Origin: Pithys albifrons albifrons
Taxonomy: Eukaryota; Chordata; Aves; Passeriformes; Thamnophilidae
Assembly: GCF_047495875.1 (NCBI RefSeq)
Contig: NC_092472.1
Span: 3,418,349-3,482,348, forward strand
Direction of reading: 5' to 3'
Length of the DNA: 64,000 nucleotides
Of the stretch, positions 1-13,442 are shown in pieces; within the stretch, counting starts at the first letter, position 1; every line of letters starts with the position of its first letter. The notes below the pieces were generated by a model that searched no databases, was not told where the DNA came from, and saw nothing but the letters and a program-made list of their open reading frames with translations. The position numbers and the translations under genes were made by a program.

Positions 1-299
1 GGGCCCAACAGGCTTTGGATCTCATGTTGTTACAGTTGTTCTTTATTGTTCTTTTGAATTTGAAGTGCATGAAATAAGAGATGGCTGTGATGCAGCCTCA
101 CTGCAGTGTTTTAAGGCAGGAAACACAAGCATGTGTATTGCAAGGCAAAGGGGTGTCAAGTCGTTTGGGATAGGGTTAGAAGATTGTCCAGGGCAGGGGG
201 TGTCAGTCTTGGTATTATGCACATCCATGCAGGATTTTTTAGCAAACCATTCTCTCAGCTGTGTCCAGGATTCCTCATGAAGGAAAAAAGTATCTGAAA

Positions 300-602
300 G
301 GAGGGTGACAGGAAAATGGACCCAGGCTCTGCTTGGTGGTGCTGAACAATAGGACAAGAGGTAACAGAAACAGATGCCCAGGAAGTTCCACCTGAACATG
401 AGGAAGAACTTCTTTACTGTGTGAGTGACCATGCACTGGAACAGATTGTCCAGAAAGGGTGTGAAGTCTCTCTCACTGGAGATATTCTGGACGTGATCCT
501 GTGCCATGTGCTCTGGGATGACCTTGTTCAAGCAGGGAGGTGGGACCAGATGACCCACTGTGGTCTCTTCCAGCCTTAACCATTCAGTGACTCTGTGATT
601 GT
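300..602 (+). mobile_element. CR1 LINE 3' fragment
   Basis: Contains recognisable CR1 3'-end phrases such as CTTGGTGGTGCTGAACAATA, GGAAGAACTTCTTTACTGTG and CCTTGTTCAAGCAGGGAGG, and ends near CAGTGACTCTGTGATT, the typical CR1 tail. 5'-truncated. Belongs to the variant with the CACTGGAACAG module. It also explains the long but meaningless frame on the opposite strand. Confidence 0.8.
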
Positions 603-2823
603 GAGCTGGTGCATCCCAGAGAGGAACCTGAGGCCAAGAAGCATTTGTTTGTGTGTTTGTATGTATGCAATGTGGCTGAGCAGCAGACATGGCCCTAGAG
701 CAAAACCAGGAGTGAACTGAACTGCCTGGGTAGAGACACCACAGGACTCCTTCCATCAGGGTGCACAATCTGGTCTCAGAGATATTCACCACTTTCACAG
801 AATCATAGAATATCCTGATATTTACTTTAGATCACAATATTTTATAGAGGCAAACATAAAGTTCTGTCCCCACCTTCAGAGTTGCACTATGAAGCAAGTT
901 TTAATTTCATTTCCATGATTTTGATTAGATTGAGCAAATCAGATTGAAATGTTTGCACATGTTCCTGTGAAAAGGACAATTTTCTAGCATAATGAATTGC
1001 AACAAAATTGGGTTCTTCTGTGAGGGAAAGTCTTAAAACCCAGTTGTTTTCTTTTCTTATAAACTTTGAAAAATTTGTTATAATTTACATTATTCTCAGT
1101 TTTGAATGGGAACAGCATATCTATTTTAAGATATCATTTGAAGTGCTTAAAGGAGAAAGCTCAGTGTTTATGCACTGATGTTGAAGTCCTCAAATCTGAT
1201 GAAAACATTCTTATCTATGCTCTAAAAGTGTAGTATCGAAGCACAGAACTCTCACACTTGTAACACTCCCAGACACGCACAAAGTCTTGCTCCACCACAC
1301 AAACAATTCCAACACCACTGATCTGACTAAGTCTCAGCATCACATATCAGAGCTGTCTGGTCGAAGAGGTAAAGATTTTGGGGGTAAAGAAAGAGATGGG
1401 GACTGTGTGGATACATGGACTTGTTAGAAAACCAGGTGAGAGGGACTGAATGTCCCTTGGAAGAGGAGGGAAGGGCACTGAAAGGAGGAGAAGAAATGTC
1501 TCCCGCTGGTGACAGAGGGGAGGGAGAGAAAACAAAACAGCTAATCGATAGGAAGATCTACAATGTTGCCAGTAAACATCAGCTACTGACTGCTGTGTAC
1601 CCCTGTAGCAGTAATGAGGAATACTGCATCTACTTTAGCAGCCATTTCAAGAAATGAACAGCATCTCCTGTATTTCTTATTATTTAATGATTCTTCTTCT
1701 TCTGCAATGTTAGGACAATTCTCTATTTTACTAAATAAACTGTGTGCTGTGCATGCAGACATAAGACTCTCCTAGTTCAAAAGCCAGAAAAGCACATTCT
1801 GCTTCTTGACAACCTTTCTCCTGCCTGGCAGCAAAATTAGCATGTCTGGGAAGCATGATTCCTTTTTTAAGCTTTTCCATACTTCCTCAGCATGTCCATG
1901 TTCAGAGTCAAAGAAATGTGCATACACAACATATTGGAATTATCTCTGCAACCATCTATGTAACAGGTTAGGCACGTGGAATCTTTGCATCTTTAAACTT
2001 CCATGGCACGAGGAGGTGACATGACTGCTTTTACAATGTGATATTTAATCAAGAATTAGAAGAGACTATACACTTCTTTTCACTTCAAGACTGTATTTAA
2101 TGATGAAGTAGCTTTAATTTTCAGTTTATATTAATTCCAGGAACTTCTGAAGCTGTTTGAGTGACTTTAACCTGCCTAGCCTCAAATATACTTTTGAAGT
2201 TAGTATTAATGTGAAAGTTTCTCTATTTTATCAGTTATATCTTTTTCTGTAAATTTCCTACTGTCTTAACTAGCAACTGCAGATTTTTTGCATGTCTCCT
2301 GTTAGTAACAGCAATGCCTTAGAAAGTGCTTTCATAATAAGTGCATTAATATGAACCAGCTTTCATTTCTGCTCAATAAATTGTTTTGCTCAGGTACCAT
2401 TTATATTGCTGAGATGGTAAATTACAAAGGTGAATTTGTGTGTCTTGGCCTTTTTCCAAATTATTAATCAATTTTCTTTCTACAGCAATATAAAAATGTG
2501 AGCTTTCATATTGTGCCTAATGAATTAAGCCCTATTTGACAAATAAATCCTTTTTTTTTCCCAACAAGCACATATAACATTAATTCCAAACAACATTGGC
2601 CCAGACCCAGTGCTCTTTTACTGTTCCTGGCAGGAGAAAGACAGCTGAAGGTGACCTCGAATCATGTTTGACCCACCCTTGCTCTGGCTGGGGACAACCT
2701 TGCAGCAGTGAATAGCAGAAAAATTGCTTTGAAGAGAACAGTGTGACAAGGCTCCATAGACCACGGGGCCACCACAGCACAGCTGAAATGACACTGTGTG
2801 GCCATGTCAGTTTTTATGTGAGC
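603..2823. other. Intron downstream of constant exon 2: no gene seen
   Basis: AT-rich DNA. Short frames only, none with recognisable content. A TTC-repeat run lies near 1690. Confidence 0.6.
797..818 (-). mobile_element. Possible tiny CR1 3' tail
   Basis: CACAGAATCATAGAATATCC is the inverted CR1 terminal repeat, but no CR1 body follows. It may be a very short truncated insertion or chance. Confidence 0.35.
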
Positions 2824-3262
2824 ACAGAATCACAGAATTATAGAATGACCTGGATTGGAATGGATCTTAAAGATCATCCAGTTCCACCCCACTTGCCAGG
2901 TGCAGGGATTCCTTCCACTAGCCCAGGTTGCTCAGAGCTCCATCCAACCTGGCCTTGGACACTTCATGGAGCAGCCACAGCTGTGCTGAACAACCAGTGC
3001 CAGGGCCTCACCACCCTCACAGGGAAGGCTTTCTTCCCGATATCCCATCTAGTCCTCCACTCTGACAGTTTGAAGCCATTCACCATTGTCCTGTCACTCC
3101 AGGCCCTGGTCCAAAGTCTCCCTCCATCTCCCTTGTCAGCTCCCTTCAGGTACTGAAAGGCTGCAATTGCGTCCTCCCAAAGCTTTCTCTTCTCCAGGCT
3201 GAGCACTCCCAATTCTCTCAGCATTTCCTCGTGGGAAAGGGTGCTCCACCCCTCTAATTTAT
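2824..3262 (-). mobile_element. CR1 LINE 3' fragment
   Basis: Starts with the inverted CR1 tail (ACAGAATTATAGAATGACC). It runs through the CATCCAGTTCCACC, GGCCTTGGACAC, CCAGGGCCTCACCACCCTCA and TTCTCTTCTCCAGGCTGAGC modules to CTCCACCCCTCTAA. About 440 bp. The body is collinear with other CR1 copies in the window. Confidence 0.92.
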
Positions 3263-4885
3263 TAAGATGGACACAAGACATAAGACAATGACAGGACTTT
3301 GTCTTACCCCTTTTACCACAGAAATACAGTAATGTGGAGGAAACCAGGGTATCCCTAAGGTACAGTGTCTTCTTCATGAAACCTCCTGCCAAACTAATCA
3401 GGTGCACATACACATCTGCATTACTGAAATCTAATTCAGAGCAGGATATTGGCCCTTTAATCTGGTTCTGCCTAAACAAATCCCCTCACTAAATGAAGTC
3501 AGTAACATTTGCCACAAAACCATCTGACAACATGCATCCAAACGCAACAAACTCATCACACCTACCCTGGACTCAGGGTTCTGCCAGACTTTGGGGGTTT
3601 GCTTCCCTTTCTGTGTGGTTTTCTCCCAGACCCTGAATATGTTTGTTGCCCATACAAACTAAGCATTTTAATAATCCTTAATACTCACTAAGCCAAAGGA
3701 AACTAATTATCCTTACAGCTGTGTGGAGAGCTCACATACAAAAAGATGGAGACAGAACCTAATGAGTTAATAGCCATAATTTCTAAAGAGTGGGGCTTCA
3801 CCAGTCTCCTCAGGAAATTTCTGCGTGATTTACATGATAACATGTGTGTTTTTCTGCATTGGTAGGCTGGAAGGTCACAGTTCAGCTGTAGTAACAATGT
3901 TGTATGTTTAGCCATTTCAGATCAAGGATAAATGTCCTCTACTACCTATTTCCAAAACTTCCTTAAGCATCTCTTCTGTTTCTTATCAGCAGGAATTCAA
4001 CAACAAAAGCTTTCAAATTACATGTTAGTTTATATTTTATGGGATTAGTTGTACTTTTCTTACATATATCCTGAGTCTTACTGAATGCCTCAAAGTTGTT
4101 TATTAAACTTAGAGGAAAATCTAAATAAAACAAACCTGCCAGTTATATAAATAAAATTTAATTTAAAGCATTACAGTTCTTTTCTTCCTACAGTACAGAG
4201 AGGGACTTGCCAATGTTCCTACATAAAGTTCAGAGTCTGGTCATCACCTGGTGTAATTCATAAGATTACTTTGGAGACTGCCCCTTCACTTTATTCTCAA
4301 GGAATACGGCAGATTTCATGTTCAATGACCAAATAATTAAATTTTTAAATGCTTGCATGCAGCAGAACTCAAAATCTAGGCTGCACCTGCAGGTCCTGAT
4401 GCCTCTTTGCCTGTGTGTCTGCAAGCTAAAATGGGAGATGAACTTTTCACCCCTTCCATTTTCTACTCTCACTGAAATACAATTGTCTCAGTAGACTTTA
4501 AATGGAACCCAGAGCAGCAGAGACTCTGCAGTCGAGTAAATCACATATTTAGATGGCATGAAATGACTTCTAGGCTGTCTTTCAAAATCCTTTTTTTGCT
4601 ATCTCGTGACTGCTGTCTGAACCACACGGGCAGATTTACACATAAAAAAAACCCAAATATATCCTTAAACCACCTATCTGAAAGCTTGAGGGAACAGGGT
4701 ATGGTGCATAGCTACTTTCTTTTCTCTTTCAGAAGCATTTACTGGTCAGATGCTGTAGCCCTCTACCTCTCACAGGACTTGAAAAACATAGAAATCTCAG
4801 TCAACAGGCACTTGTTCAGCAAGCCCTAATTGTTCTGAAAGTACCTGATTTCCTACACATTGTCAGATAGAAAGCATCATGTCTG
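3263..4885. other. Intronic, no feature seen
   Basis: AT-rich, with no repeats or family signatures recognised on either strand. Confidence 0.6.
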
Positions 4886-5062
4886 CCCAGGGAAGCTGTG
4901 GCTGCCCCAACCCTGAGTGTGTCCAAGGCCAGGTTGGATGGGGCTTGGAGCAACCTGGTTTAGTGGAAGGTGTCACTGTCCATGGCAGGGGTGTTGGAAC
5001 AAGGTGAGCTTTAAGGTCCCTTCCAACCCAAACCATTCCATGGTTCTGTGTGGATCTCATAG
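4886..5062 (+). mobile_element. CR1 LINE 3' fragment, short
   Basis: Begins at GGGAAGCTGTGGCTGCCCCA and ends at CCATTCCATGGTTCTGTG. It contains GTCCAAGGCCAGGTTGGATG and the CCATGGCAGGGGTGTTGGAA module. Strongly 5'-truncated. Confidence 0.92.
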
Positions 5063-8000
5063 TCTCCAAGATCCTCTAAAGAGAGAGGGTTTCAGGTGAG
5101 CTGAGACACCTCACTGAGCACCAAGCTCCTCACTTGCATGCTCCAGGCAGTCCTGCTCTCAGCACACAAGTTTTTCAGAGCTACCTTGCTCTCCTCGTGC
5201 TGTGTACGGGAAGTCCAGGCATTTGCTACAAGGAACAGGTCCCCTAAAATTTACCCTGTATCAGCTGTAGGCACCCTCATTTTTTTTCTTAGAGATCTAT
5301 TCAGCCACCAAAACAGGCATCCAATGTCTAATTTAGCTCTTGCTATAGTATATAAAGAGAGGCAGGCACCCTCAGAAGGTAGTTCACCTAGCTTAAAAGT
5401 CTGGGTTTAGATGCAGTGAATTTTCTTTGCTCCTCTCCTCTCTGTACTGGAACTGTATCACCTTTGCTTCTTTACAGATAAAGCCCAGCCAGAAAATTTA
5501 CACTAGACAGTTAACTTTTGGATGGCTAGAGGAAAAGGAGCTGACTTCTACCCTCGAGGAGCAAGCTAAGCAGCACCATGGCTGGGATGGTGGTGTACTA
5601 ATGACCATGCCAGAGTACTTCAACAAAAGAAGAAGTTTGAAACTAATCTCTTTACTGGTGACATCCACAAAAAATCCTGTGCAACTGTTTGCAAGATGAG
5701 GCCACTTTCTCAGCCCTAATCCTTTCACGGGATTTTCATTTGGGCAAGCAGTGGCATCTTCTGCTCAGAAATACCTGAGAACTCTCAGCCACATTGTTAA
5801 GGCTGCACCATTTCCACCCCTTGAAAGGCCACATTTTAGTTACAGCAGCAAAGACAGCAGTACAGCTTAGAGCCTGTGCTGCAGAACTCCAAAGTACAGG
5901 CCTGGAACTGAGATTTCAGGTGCTGTCTTTTCAGATGCAGAATTTGCAAATTCACTCAGTTGAAGGGCTGGCTTTCATCAGCTTGTAAAACCATCTGAGC
6001 TAAGAAGTGATACTGAGTGATGGGTACAAACAGTCTGAAATTGAGATGTCTTCTAAATTTGGGGCAAAATGTCTGCTCATGGAAGATGTCATCACTCAGC
6101 CCATGAATCAATATCCCATCAGGTCTGGGCTAAGCCTGCAATTTCCATCTAACTGACATTTTTCTCTCTTTTGGGGAGGCCACGTGTTTGTTTTTTTCTG
6201 TTCCTGTATAGCCCCACAGCACCAATCTGGTGTTTACTAGGAACAGGTGGTGCTCACTTCCCATAATGTGAGCTGCCCATATATTCTGAGTGTCATGTAC
6301 ATCATCTCTCCCTCCTATGCCTCTGCTGCTTTCTTAAAGAACCTTTGTCAGAAGGCTAACTCATGTTAGAACAGATGTGCCCCTGCTCAAGGGGGAGAAG
6401 AGGAAAGCATTTCTCTGCAGCTCTGTCTCCCTACAGAGACATTTTTGACTGTGTGACATGCTCAGCCAAGACAGCAGCTTGTTTTGGCTCTGTCCCATCC
6501 CTCCCCACTCACCACTTTGTCCCTGTCTTTAAAAATTTGGTGCCTCATGGACTCAGAAAATCATTTAGATAAAAGCTTTCAATCAAAACTTCTATTAATA
6601 TTAAAGGAAATATTTTTAAGGGTTTTTATTTTAGACAGCAGAACATGCCAACTACAGCCACTGTGAGACTCAGAATACCCCATCATTAATCACAGCCCCT
6701 TCTGTCCGCAGGTCAAAGTAGCAAAACACATTAATTAAATGAATTTATTTAAAACTGAGATCACGCAATAAGCAGGAAGCAAATTGCAGAGAAAGCTAGT
6801 CATTAACCTGATTTCTCTCTTCCCTGCCTCCTCTGTTGATGCTGTACTGACTGCAGCCTCTGCCTCTGGCAGGCTTAATGAATATTCACCATGATAAAGA
6901 GCCTGACATTCTGCACGGATTCTGAAACAGCACATCCAATGCAAACAGCGTGCTCTGAAAAACCCTCTCTGTGTCATTTGGAGGATCTTTACGGGCATTC
7001 TGGCTTCACTGATCAGCTCTAAGCTTTTTGGGATTAAAATGCCCATTTAATCTTTTTTTTCTTTTTTCTGAAAACCAAAACAAATTAAAAAAACAGTAAG
7101 CAAATAAAAATCTGTCATCAAGATGATAAAATGACAGATATAGAACTGAAAGACAGAGAAATGATTCAGTCAGAACAAAACTGAGACATTTTAACTATGA
7201 CTTTGCCAAACTACCCCAACCACCTCTAACGACTGTGTCAATTTGGAGTCTTAAAGAAACACCCAAATAATTCTCTCTCTCTGCCCTCCCATCTGTTTGA
7301 CCTGTTCTGCATTAATGAATCAGAGAAGACAGAAGGAATGAACCAAATGAAAACTTCTTCCAACCAAGGAGCCTGTAGCTTTAATCCAGTGTTTGGATTT
7401 AAATCAGTATTATTAAAGAGGGTAATTATAGCACATATGTTGTGGCAGATCCGTAACCCCCCACTGCTCCAACATCCAGGCACAAGGCAGGGGGTGGACA
7501 CGGAGGTCATTTCCAGCTCACTCCCAGGTTACTGTCTGTGCTGACACTGACAATCAATTTAAATAGAGATTACTTGCCTCATTATAAGAAACCAATCTTA
7601 CATGGCTGCATATTAAAGTAATTATCTCAGCTACCAAATAGCTCTGCCAGTGTATTCTGAGGTATCTGAAAGCAAAATTTGATTTGCTTGCTACCACAGC
7701 CCGCTGTGGCCAGAGCACAACAAAGGGTAAGTTGCTTCTCACAGCTGCTGAAGAAGCAAACAGAGCAGCTCCTCTCACTCTTTTTTCACTATCAGAGGCT
7801 TTTCCTCTCAAAAAAATATCACCCCTCTCAGCTAATATCCTTCTAGTGCTGTACTTGTGCCCAGTCTTGCTCCCACAGGTAGAATGCACCTTGGAAAGCA
7901 CAAATTTTAACCCTCTCCTCAGCAAACTGAGGGATAATCTGCTGCATCACTGAGACAGCATGTGCACACACCCAGGATGTTCCCTATCATCTTTTCAGCT

Positions 8001-9372
8001 CTAATTGAATGCTGGATTGGGGGAGATGCAACATTTGAAAGTTTTCATCTCAGGCAGAGGTCATTAGGGAGAGATTAGTCCTGCAATGTAGGATAAATAT
8101 ATATTTTATTTGGACATTTCCCTGTGCCTGCAGGCTTACAGTGACCATTTTTAAGAGCTCATAGCTATAAACAGAAAAAAACAACCAAACAAAAAACAAC
8201 AACAAAAAAAAAACAAAACAAACTTCAAACCAACCAAACAACCTCACCCCAAATTATTTTAATCTTATAAATCTACTGCTAATACACCGTGGGGAGTTAA
8301 AGCACCAGCCTTTCTACCCCTGTTTTAATGCAAGCTCCAAGGTAAAGATCAGTGAGTAGCCCAGGAAAACTGAATTTGGGGCTGGGGGGACTGCTCTGAC
8401 CCTCAGTATTTGGGAAGGGAGAGGTGGTTGGGTGGTGCCTGGGGACAATGTTCCCCTGAGGACCTGGGGTGGGTTGGTCTGGCTGCCATCTGCCCCACCT
8501 CCACCAAAGCAAAGGTTTTTCTTTGCCTTCCTGTCAAACCAGGTGCTCTGTAGCCTAAATGTCCTAATTAAATGTCCTTAAATGCCCTAAACAGAATTAC
8601 TAGAGCAGCAAGCAGCTACCCAGACCTCTGCAGAAGGCTGATTTTAGGAGTGTTAGGTGACACATCCCAAAAACATGGACTTTGAGGCAGATCTTTAAAA
8701 ATTTGGATATCTGCTTTGTGGCTCAAATCTCCCTCTGGATGTGATCAGGAGAGGGATGGCAGCCTAACCACTTCCAGGAGGCTGGTACTGTGGGTGGGGG
8801 AGCTGCCTCTGTTATATAAGGACACGAAATATTGCAAAGAGAGCAAAAGTCATTGCAGAAAACAAAGCTCTGAATGTCGGGAAGACAACACAGATCTGGT
8901 TACTGCTTAGTCTGTGTTATAGAAAGCCAATTCTAGTCACTGTTCTGTCAAATATAAATGAAAAATAATTTGACTCTGGCATACAAGCCCTTTTATGTGA
9001 AAGACAGCAGGCTCACAGAGCATCATAAATCCTGCTGTGAAGGTGAAAAGGAGGAAGGGTTTCCTGGCTGCTGCTGGAGCCTGTAACAGTACCCTGCAGC
9101 CAGCCAGCCCCCTCCTCCCTGTGCTCTCTGCTAGATGAGTTCTTGAACCGAGGCCAAGAGCACAGACTGCAATCCCAGTCGACTCCTGCCACTGGAGGCC
9201 ACTCTGCCTCTATGGGGTGAACAGGATCAGCTTGGACTCCTGCATACAACCACTGCAGCCACATTCTGCCTCAGCTCCCATCTCGATGGCTGTTTGTGAT
9301 TGATTGCCCAAAGAAGGAAAATTTCAGGTTACTTAAAGGGGAGGATTAAATGTTCTAGTATTGGATTGCTTT
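5063..9372. other. Intronic, no gene; possible regulatory block
   Basis: No coding signature. It includes a REST-like half-site at 5571-5581, an AT-rich block at about 6660-7060 with homeodomain-type TAAT cores, and the A-rich tract at 8171. Confidence 0.55.
8171..8243 (+). repeat. A-rich low-complexity (AAAAC/CCAAA) tract
   Basis: Almost pure A and C, with runs such as AACAACAACAAAAAAAAAAC. No coding meaning. Confidence 0.8.
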
Positions 9373-9634
9373 TTACAAGGGCCTGGAGTGACAGGACAAG
9401 AGGGAATGGTTTCCCACTGACAGGGAGCATGTTTAGATTAGATATCATTTGTGAGGGTGGTGAGACCCTGGCACAGGTTATCCAGGGAAGCTGTGTATCG
9501 ACATCCCTGGATGTGTCCAAAGCCAGGCTGGACAGGGCTTGGACCAGCTTGGACTAGTGCAAGGTGTCCCTGCCCATGGCAGAGGGGTAGAACCAAAATG
9601 ATCCTTAAGGTCCATTCTAAATTCTATGATTTCC
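9373..9634 (+). mobile_element. CR1 LINE 3' fragment
   Basis: From GAGTGACAGGACAAGAGGGA through GGTGAGACCCTGGCACAGGT and the CCATGGCAGAGGGGTAGAAC module to TAAATTCTATGATTT, the CR1 terminal repeat. About 260 bp. Confidence 0.92.
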
Positions 9635-12600
9635 TGGGCAGGCTTAGCTTGTTTTTATTTGTGTCCACCTTGGACAGTGGACACCGCTGAGAGGATTGAG
9701 TTTAATTCAGTCCCCCCTGCTTACCCTCAACAAAACTGTTTACCAAGAACCAGTCTCTACAGCTCTGAAAACCCTCTGCAGGTGATCTTACCTGAGCACA
9801 GCCCATATTACTGCTGGTTCACAAAGGGGAAAGCACCCAGCACAGCTCCCAAAACCCAGTGCTGGTAGGCAACAGAGAATCCCCACTATTTGACTGAGTA
9901 CAGTTATTAGAAAGACAGCAACTATGGAAACTTGAAGCACCAATTTTAGCCTTTCAAGGCAGAATCTAATTTTAACCAACTAATTGGATGCTTGAAGTAG
10001 TAGTGAAAGAAAAAGGGACACGTTTATGTCAGTGCTCTTGGAGGCATCTATTTTAGACATGAATGAATGTGTGAGCTTCACCACTCAGAGAGGAGAGCAG
10101 AGTAATGGATCAGGGACAGATGAGAAATAGTCATAAAAGACAATTCTTTTTTCTTACTTCATCATCTATGATTAGCTGACAGACTTCAACTATTCCTTTT
10201 GTATGTGGCTCCCACACCTGCAGCCAAATCATTGCAATCTCCACACCAGATGGTTACAGGGTAAAACTTTCTGTTTGGGTATTCTTTAAATTAACCCCAA
10301 ACACAAAAAGCTTCAGAGAGTGGGAAATGCAGTTCCTTGTCACTCAGAAGCTGAAGGTGTCTCTGTGCTCTGACCCTCAGAGCTGACACCTGTTCCCTGG
10401 CTACCTCTGGCACTGATCACAAATAAAGGGATAACTTTACTGGTATTTTACAGATGAAACCTGCAACTGGTCTTTTCTCTATCTGCATCATAAAGGGGAA
10501 GAAATGGTACTATTACTGTTTCATTTAGTTTGATGTTTTCATCCTCAAGTGATTTCTTCATTTTAAAAGTGAACTATACCATATAAGTACATAAAATCCT
10601 TCAGCTGACCTACTTTGACTAGTTTACCACTAAACCTCTACAAACTTCTCCTCCTGTGAGAGCCAATTAACTAAACACCAACCAGTATCTATTTTGATTC
10701 TCACTGATATGGCTGTCAGGCAGCAACCTGCCCTAAAAGAGGTCTGTCACTGTAATACCTTTCACAGGAAGGGGCTGTAAAAGTCAAGACAACACAGATC
10801 CCAAAACAGACTTTGGCAGTCACAGCCATCTTTCCCTTCCACAATATATATGTCACATTAGTAACTTCCTATCATCTCCTGTTAGGATCACATCCCATTA
10901 TTATTCCTTTTTACTGATATGGGATGAATGAAGCTAATAATATTTTGCATCAGTTAAAAAGGAATCTTAATTAAATGTGATGAGTAAGTGCTAATACAAT
11001 ATGATAAGCCCCCTGGATAAGCAAGCTACACAATTTCTCTCTTTTCCAGAATCCTTTAAAACATTCTTTGAGAAGAAAATGGAGGTGACCTTGCAAAGGC
11101 TCCCCACATCCCTTCTCCTACTGCAGAAATAGGTTTGCTTTTTCAGGTGGTTGCAAGGTCCACACTTAGAGAATTTTTCTTAAGTAGCAAGTAAATCTAG
11201 GTATTATGATCATTTAGAGTCATGTAGGTCTTTAACCCTTTAAAGCATATTTTTTGGTGCTGATGAGATGAACCAGCCTGACTGGTCTGGAAGTTTGCCC
11301 CCACTGTATCATGGAGTCAAACCTTCCACCTCTTTGCCTTCCCCTGCACATGAAAGTGTCCTCTCAAAATTGAGCCACATGATGAAAAGTCTGAAATAGG
11401 TTTTCAAAGGATGTGTGTAGGTGTAGTTGTGGTGAATTTGGTAGGTCTGCATGCAGATCTATCAAATACAAAAAAACCCAGCTCTGGCTGGTTGTTAAAA
11501 TCCCATTTAAATGTGCTTATGAACCTCCTAACTTGTTCAGTGCTTTATTCTACTTTGTCACATAAATTGAAGGCACGAACTGCAGGTGATGTGCTGTAAA
11601 GGCCACATAATAATAATAATAAAAAATTAACAAAAAGATTAGTTTAGGGGGGATAATACACACTTAAAGAGTATTATGGTATGGTTATCTAAGTAAGACA
11701 GATCAGAGCTGGCAGTTGCTCGAAATGGATGGTACTACATTGTAACAGCCATTTTAATAGTTGCAGATGCTTTTGTGTCTTGTCTCTCAGACTACTTTCT
11801 TAAATATTCATCAGATGGTAAGTATTAAGTCTGAGAGGTTCTTGGAAACTTGACACTTACATGAAAAGTGGGTAGAGCTATCTCAGTTGATTTTTGATCA
11901 CTATAACCTTTCCAGAATAGAGCTCTCATAATCCCAGTTTAAGAGTTAGTAAATGATATATTTTGTATTTCGGTTATTTTTATTTTATTTTTATAACCCA
12001 AATAATGCCTTAAGCAAAGAATTGTTCCCTCAATGGAATAGTTGGGAGAAATGGCTCAGACTTGTCCTTCCATGTCAAATGATGCTTTATATTATACTCA
12101 GGAACTGCTCATTTACTAATGAACTCTCTCTATAGAAAGGCTCAAACAGTTGTAGTAACATATCAAAAACTTATTTATTTAATATTCCTGCCATTTCACT
12201 TCTCTGAAGGAAATATTAAAAATGGAAGAACTGGCTTGAAATGAACAGGATGATCAAATCTGGGAAATTAATTATTATACACAGACTGAAATGGATGTAA
12301 AATGGATGTCTGAGGCAAGGAAAGGGAAATTAACTTCATTTCCACATTATTGCTTAATGGAGGCTGACTACCCTGATTAAACTTGAGAAAATTCACATTT
12401 CTTGTAGCTGTGATTCCTTTAAATGAAGAGGCAGGGAGAAAATCAAGGACAGACTGTATATGGATTGATAGCATAGTTATTTTCCTTCTAGGAAATGTGT
12501 CATATGCTCAGGTAACTAGGACAAGCTGTCAAAGAATAGAAATACTTAAAAGATCTTAGTGTTCATAAGGGCTAAAAGGTGATATTCCGTCTTGAATATT

Positions 12601-12927
12601 TCACTTCAAAATTTTAAATCACCATGTGGTGGGACCTACATGTAGAATATTTTAAAACTATTTTAACATGGAATTAAATGTTATGCTTTTCCCCCCCCCA
12701 CATTGCAGTTCTGTGTATTGTATACATACATTCAAATATAAAATTTAGTAGTTTGCTTTGAATTTCTGTGACAATTGAGGAGGTGACTGACTTCCTAATT
12801 ATTACACATCAGAATCTATTTTCCCATCATCTTTCCTCAGTCCCACCACTACCAGGACAGGTCATGGATGAAAGGGCTTCTCACATTATGAACTCTGTTT
12901 CTGGAATAGTAGCTGAATGAGTACTGT
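9635..12927. other. Intronic, no feature seen
   Basis: AT-rich single-copy-looking DNA. A short C run lies near 12690. No exon signature was found. Confidence 0.6.
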
Positions 12928-13442
12928 CCTAGAATGACAGAGTTGATAGTGTTGGAAGGGACCTCTGGAGATCATCCAGTCCAACTCCCCTGACAAGACA
13001 GAGTCACCTGGAGCAGGTTACACAGGAATGTGTCTGGTGGGTTTGGGACATCTCCATGGAGAAGGACTCCACCACCTTCCTGGGCAGGGACAGCCTGTTC
13101 CAGTGCTTTGCTACCCTCCATAGAAAAAAGTTCTTCTTCATGTTGAGGTAGAACTTGTTGTGTTTTAGTTCATGGCCATTGTTCCTCATCCTGTCACTGG
13201 GTGCCACTGAAACGAGTCTGGCACCGTCCTCTTGACAACCCTTGGAGATATTTGTATGGATTGAGGAGATCCCCTCTCTGTCTTCCCTTCTCTAGACTAA
13301 ACAGGCACAGCTCCTGTAATCTCTCCTCATAAGAGAGGTGCTTCAGTCCCTTAATCATCTTGAGCCTCCCTTGGATCCTCCCCAGTAGCTCTTTGGAATT
13401 TTGGATAGGTGTCTGAGCTTTGGTGTATGAGTTGGCCACAAT
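12928..13442 (-). mobile_element. CR1 LINE 3' fragment, older subfamily
   Basis: Inverted tail CTAGAATGACAGAGTTGATA, then GATCATCCAGTCCAACTCCC, a TCTCCATGGAGAAGGACTCC module, GTTCCTCATCCTGTCACTGG and a CTCTAGACTAAACAGGCACA module. About 515 bp. It extends further 5' than most copies here and differs clearly from them, so it is a separate subfamily. Confidence 0.88.

Noticed and set aside
43..798. 251-codon frame on the minus strand
   Set aside because: It runs antisense through a CR1 fragment, has no domain signature and is best explained as a chance open frame.
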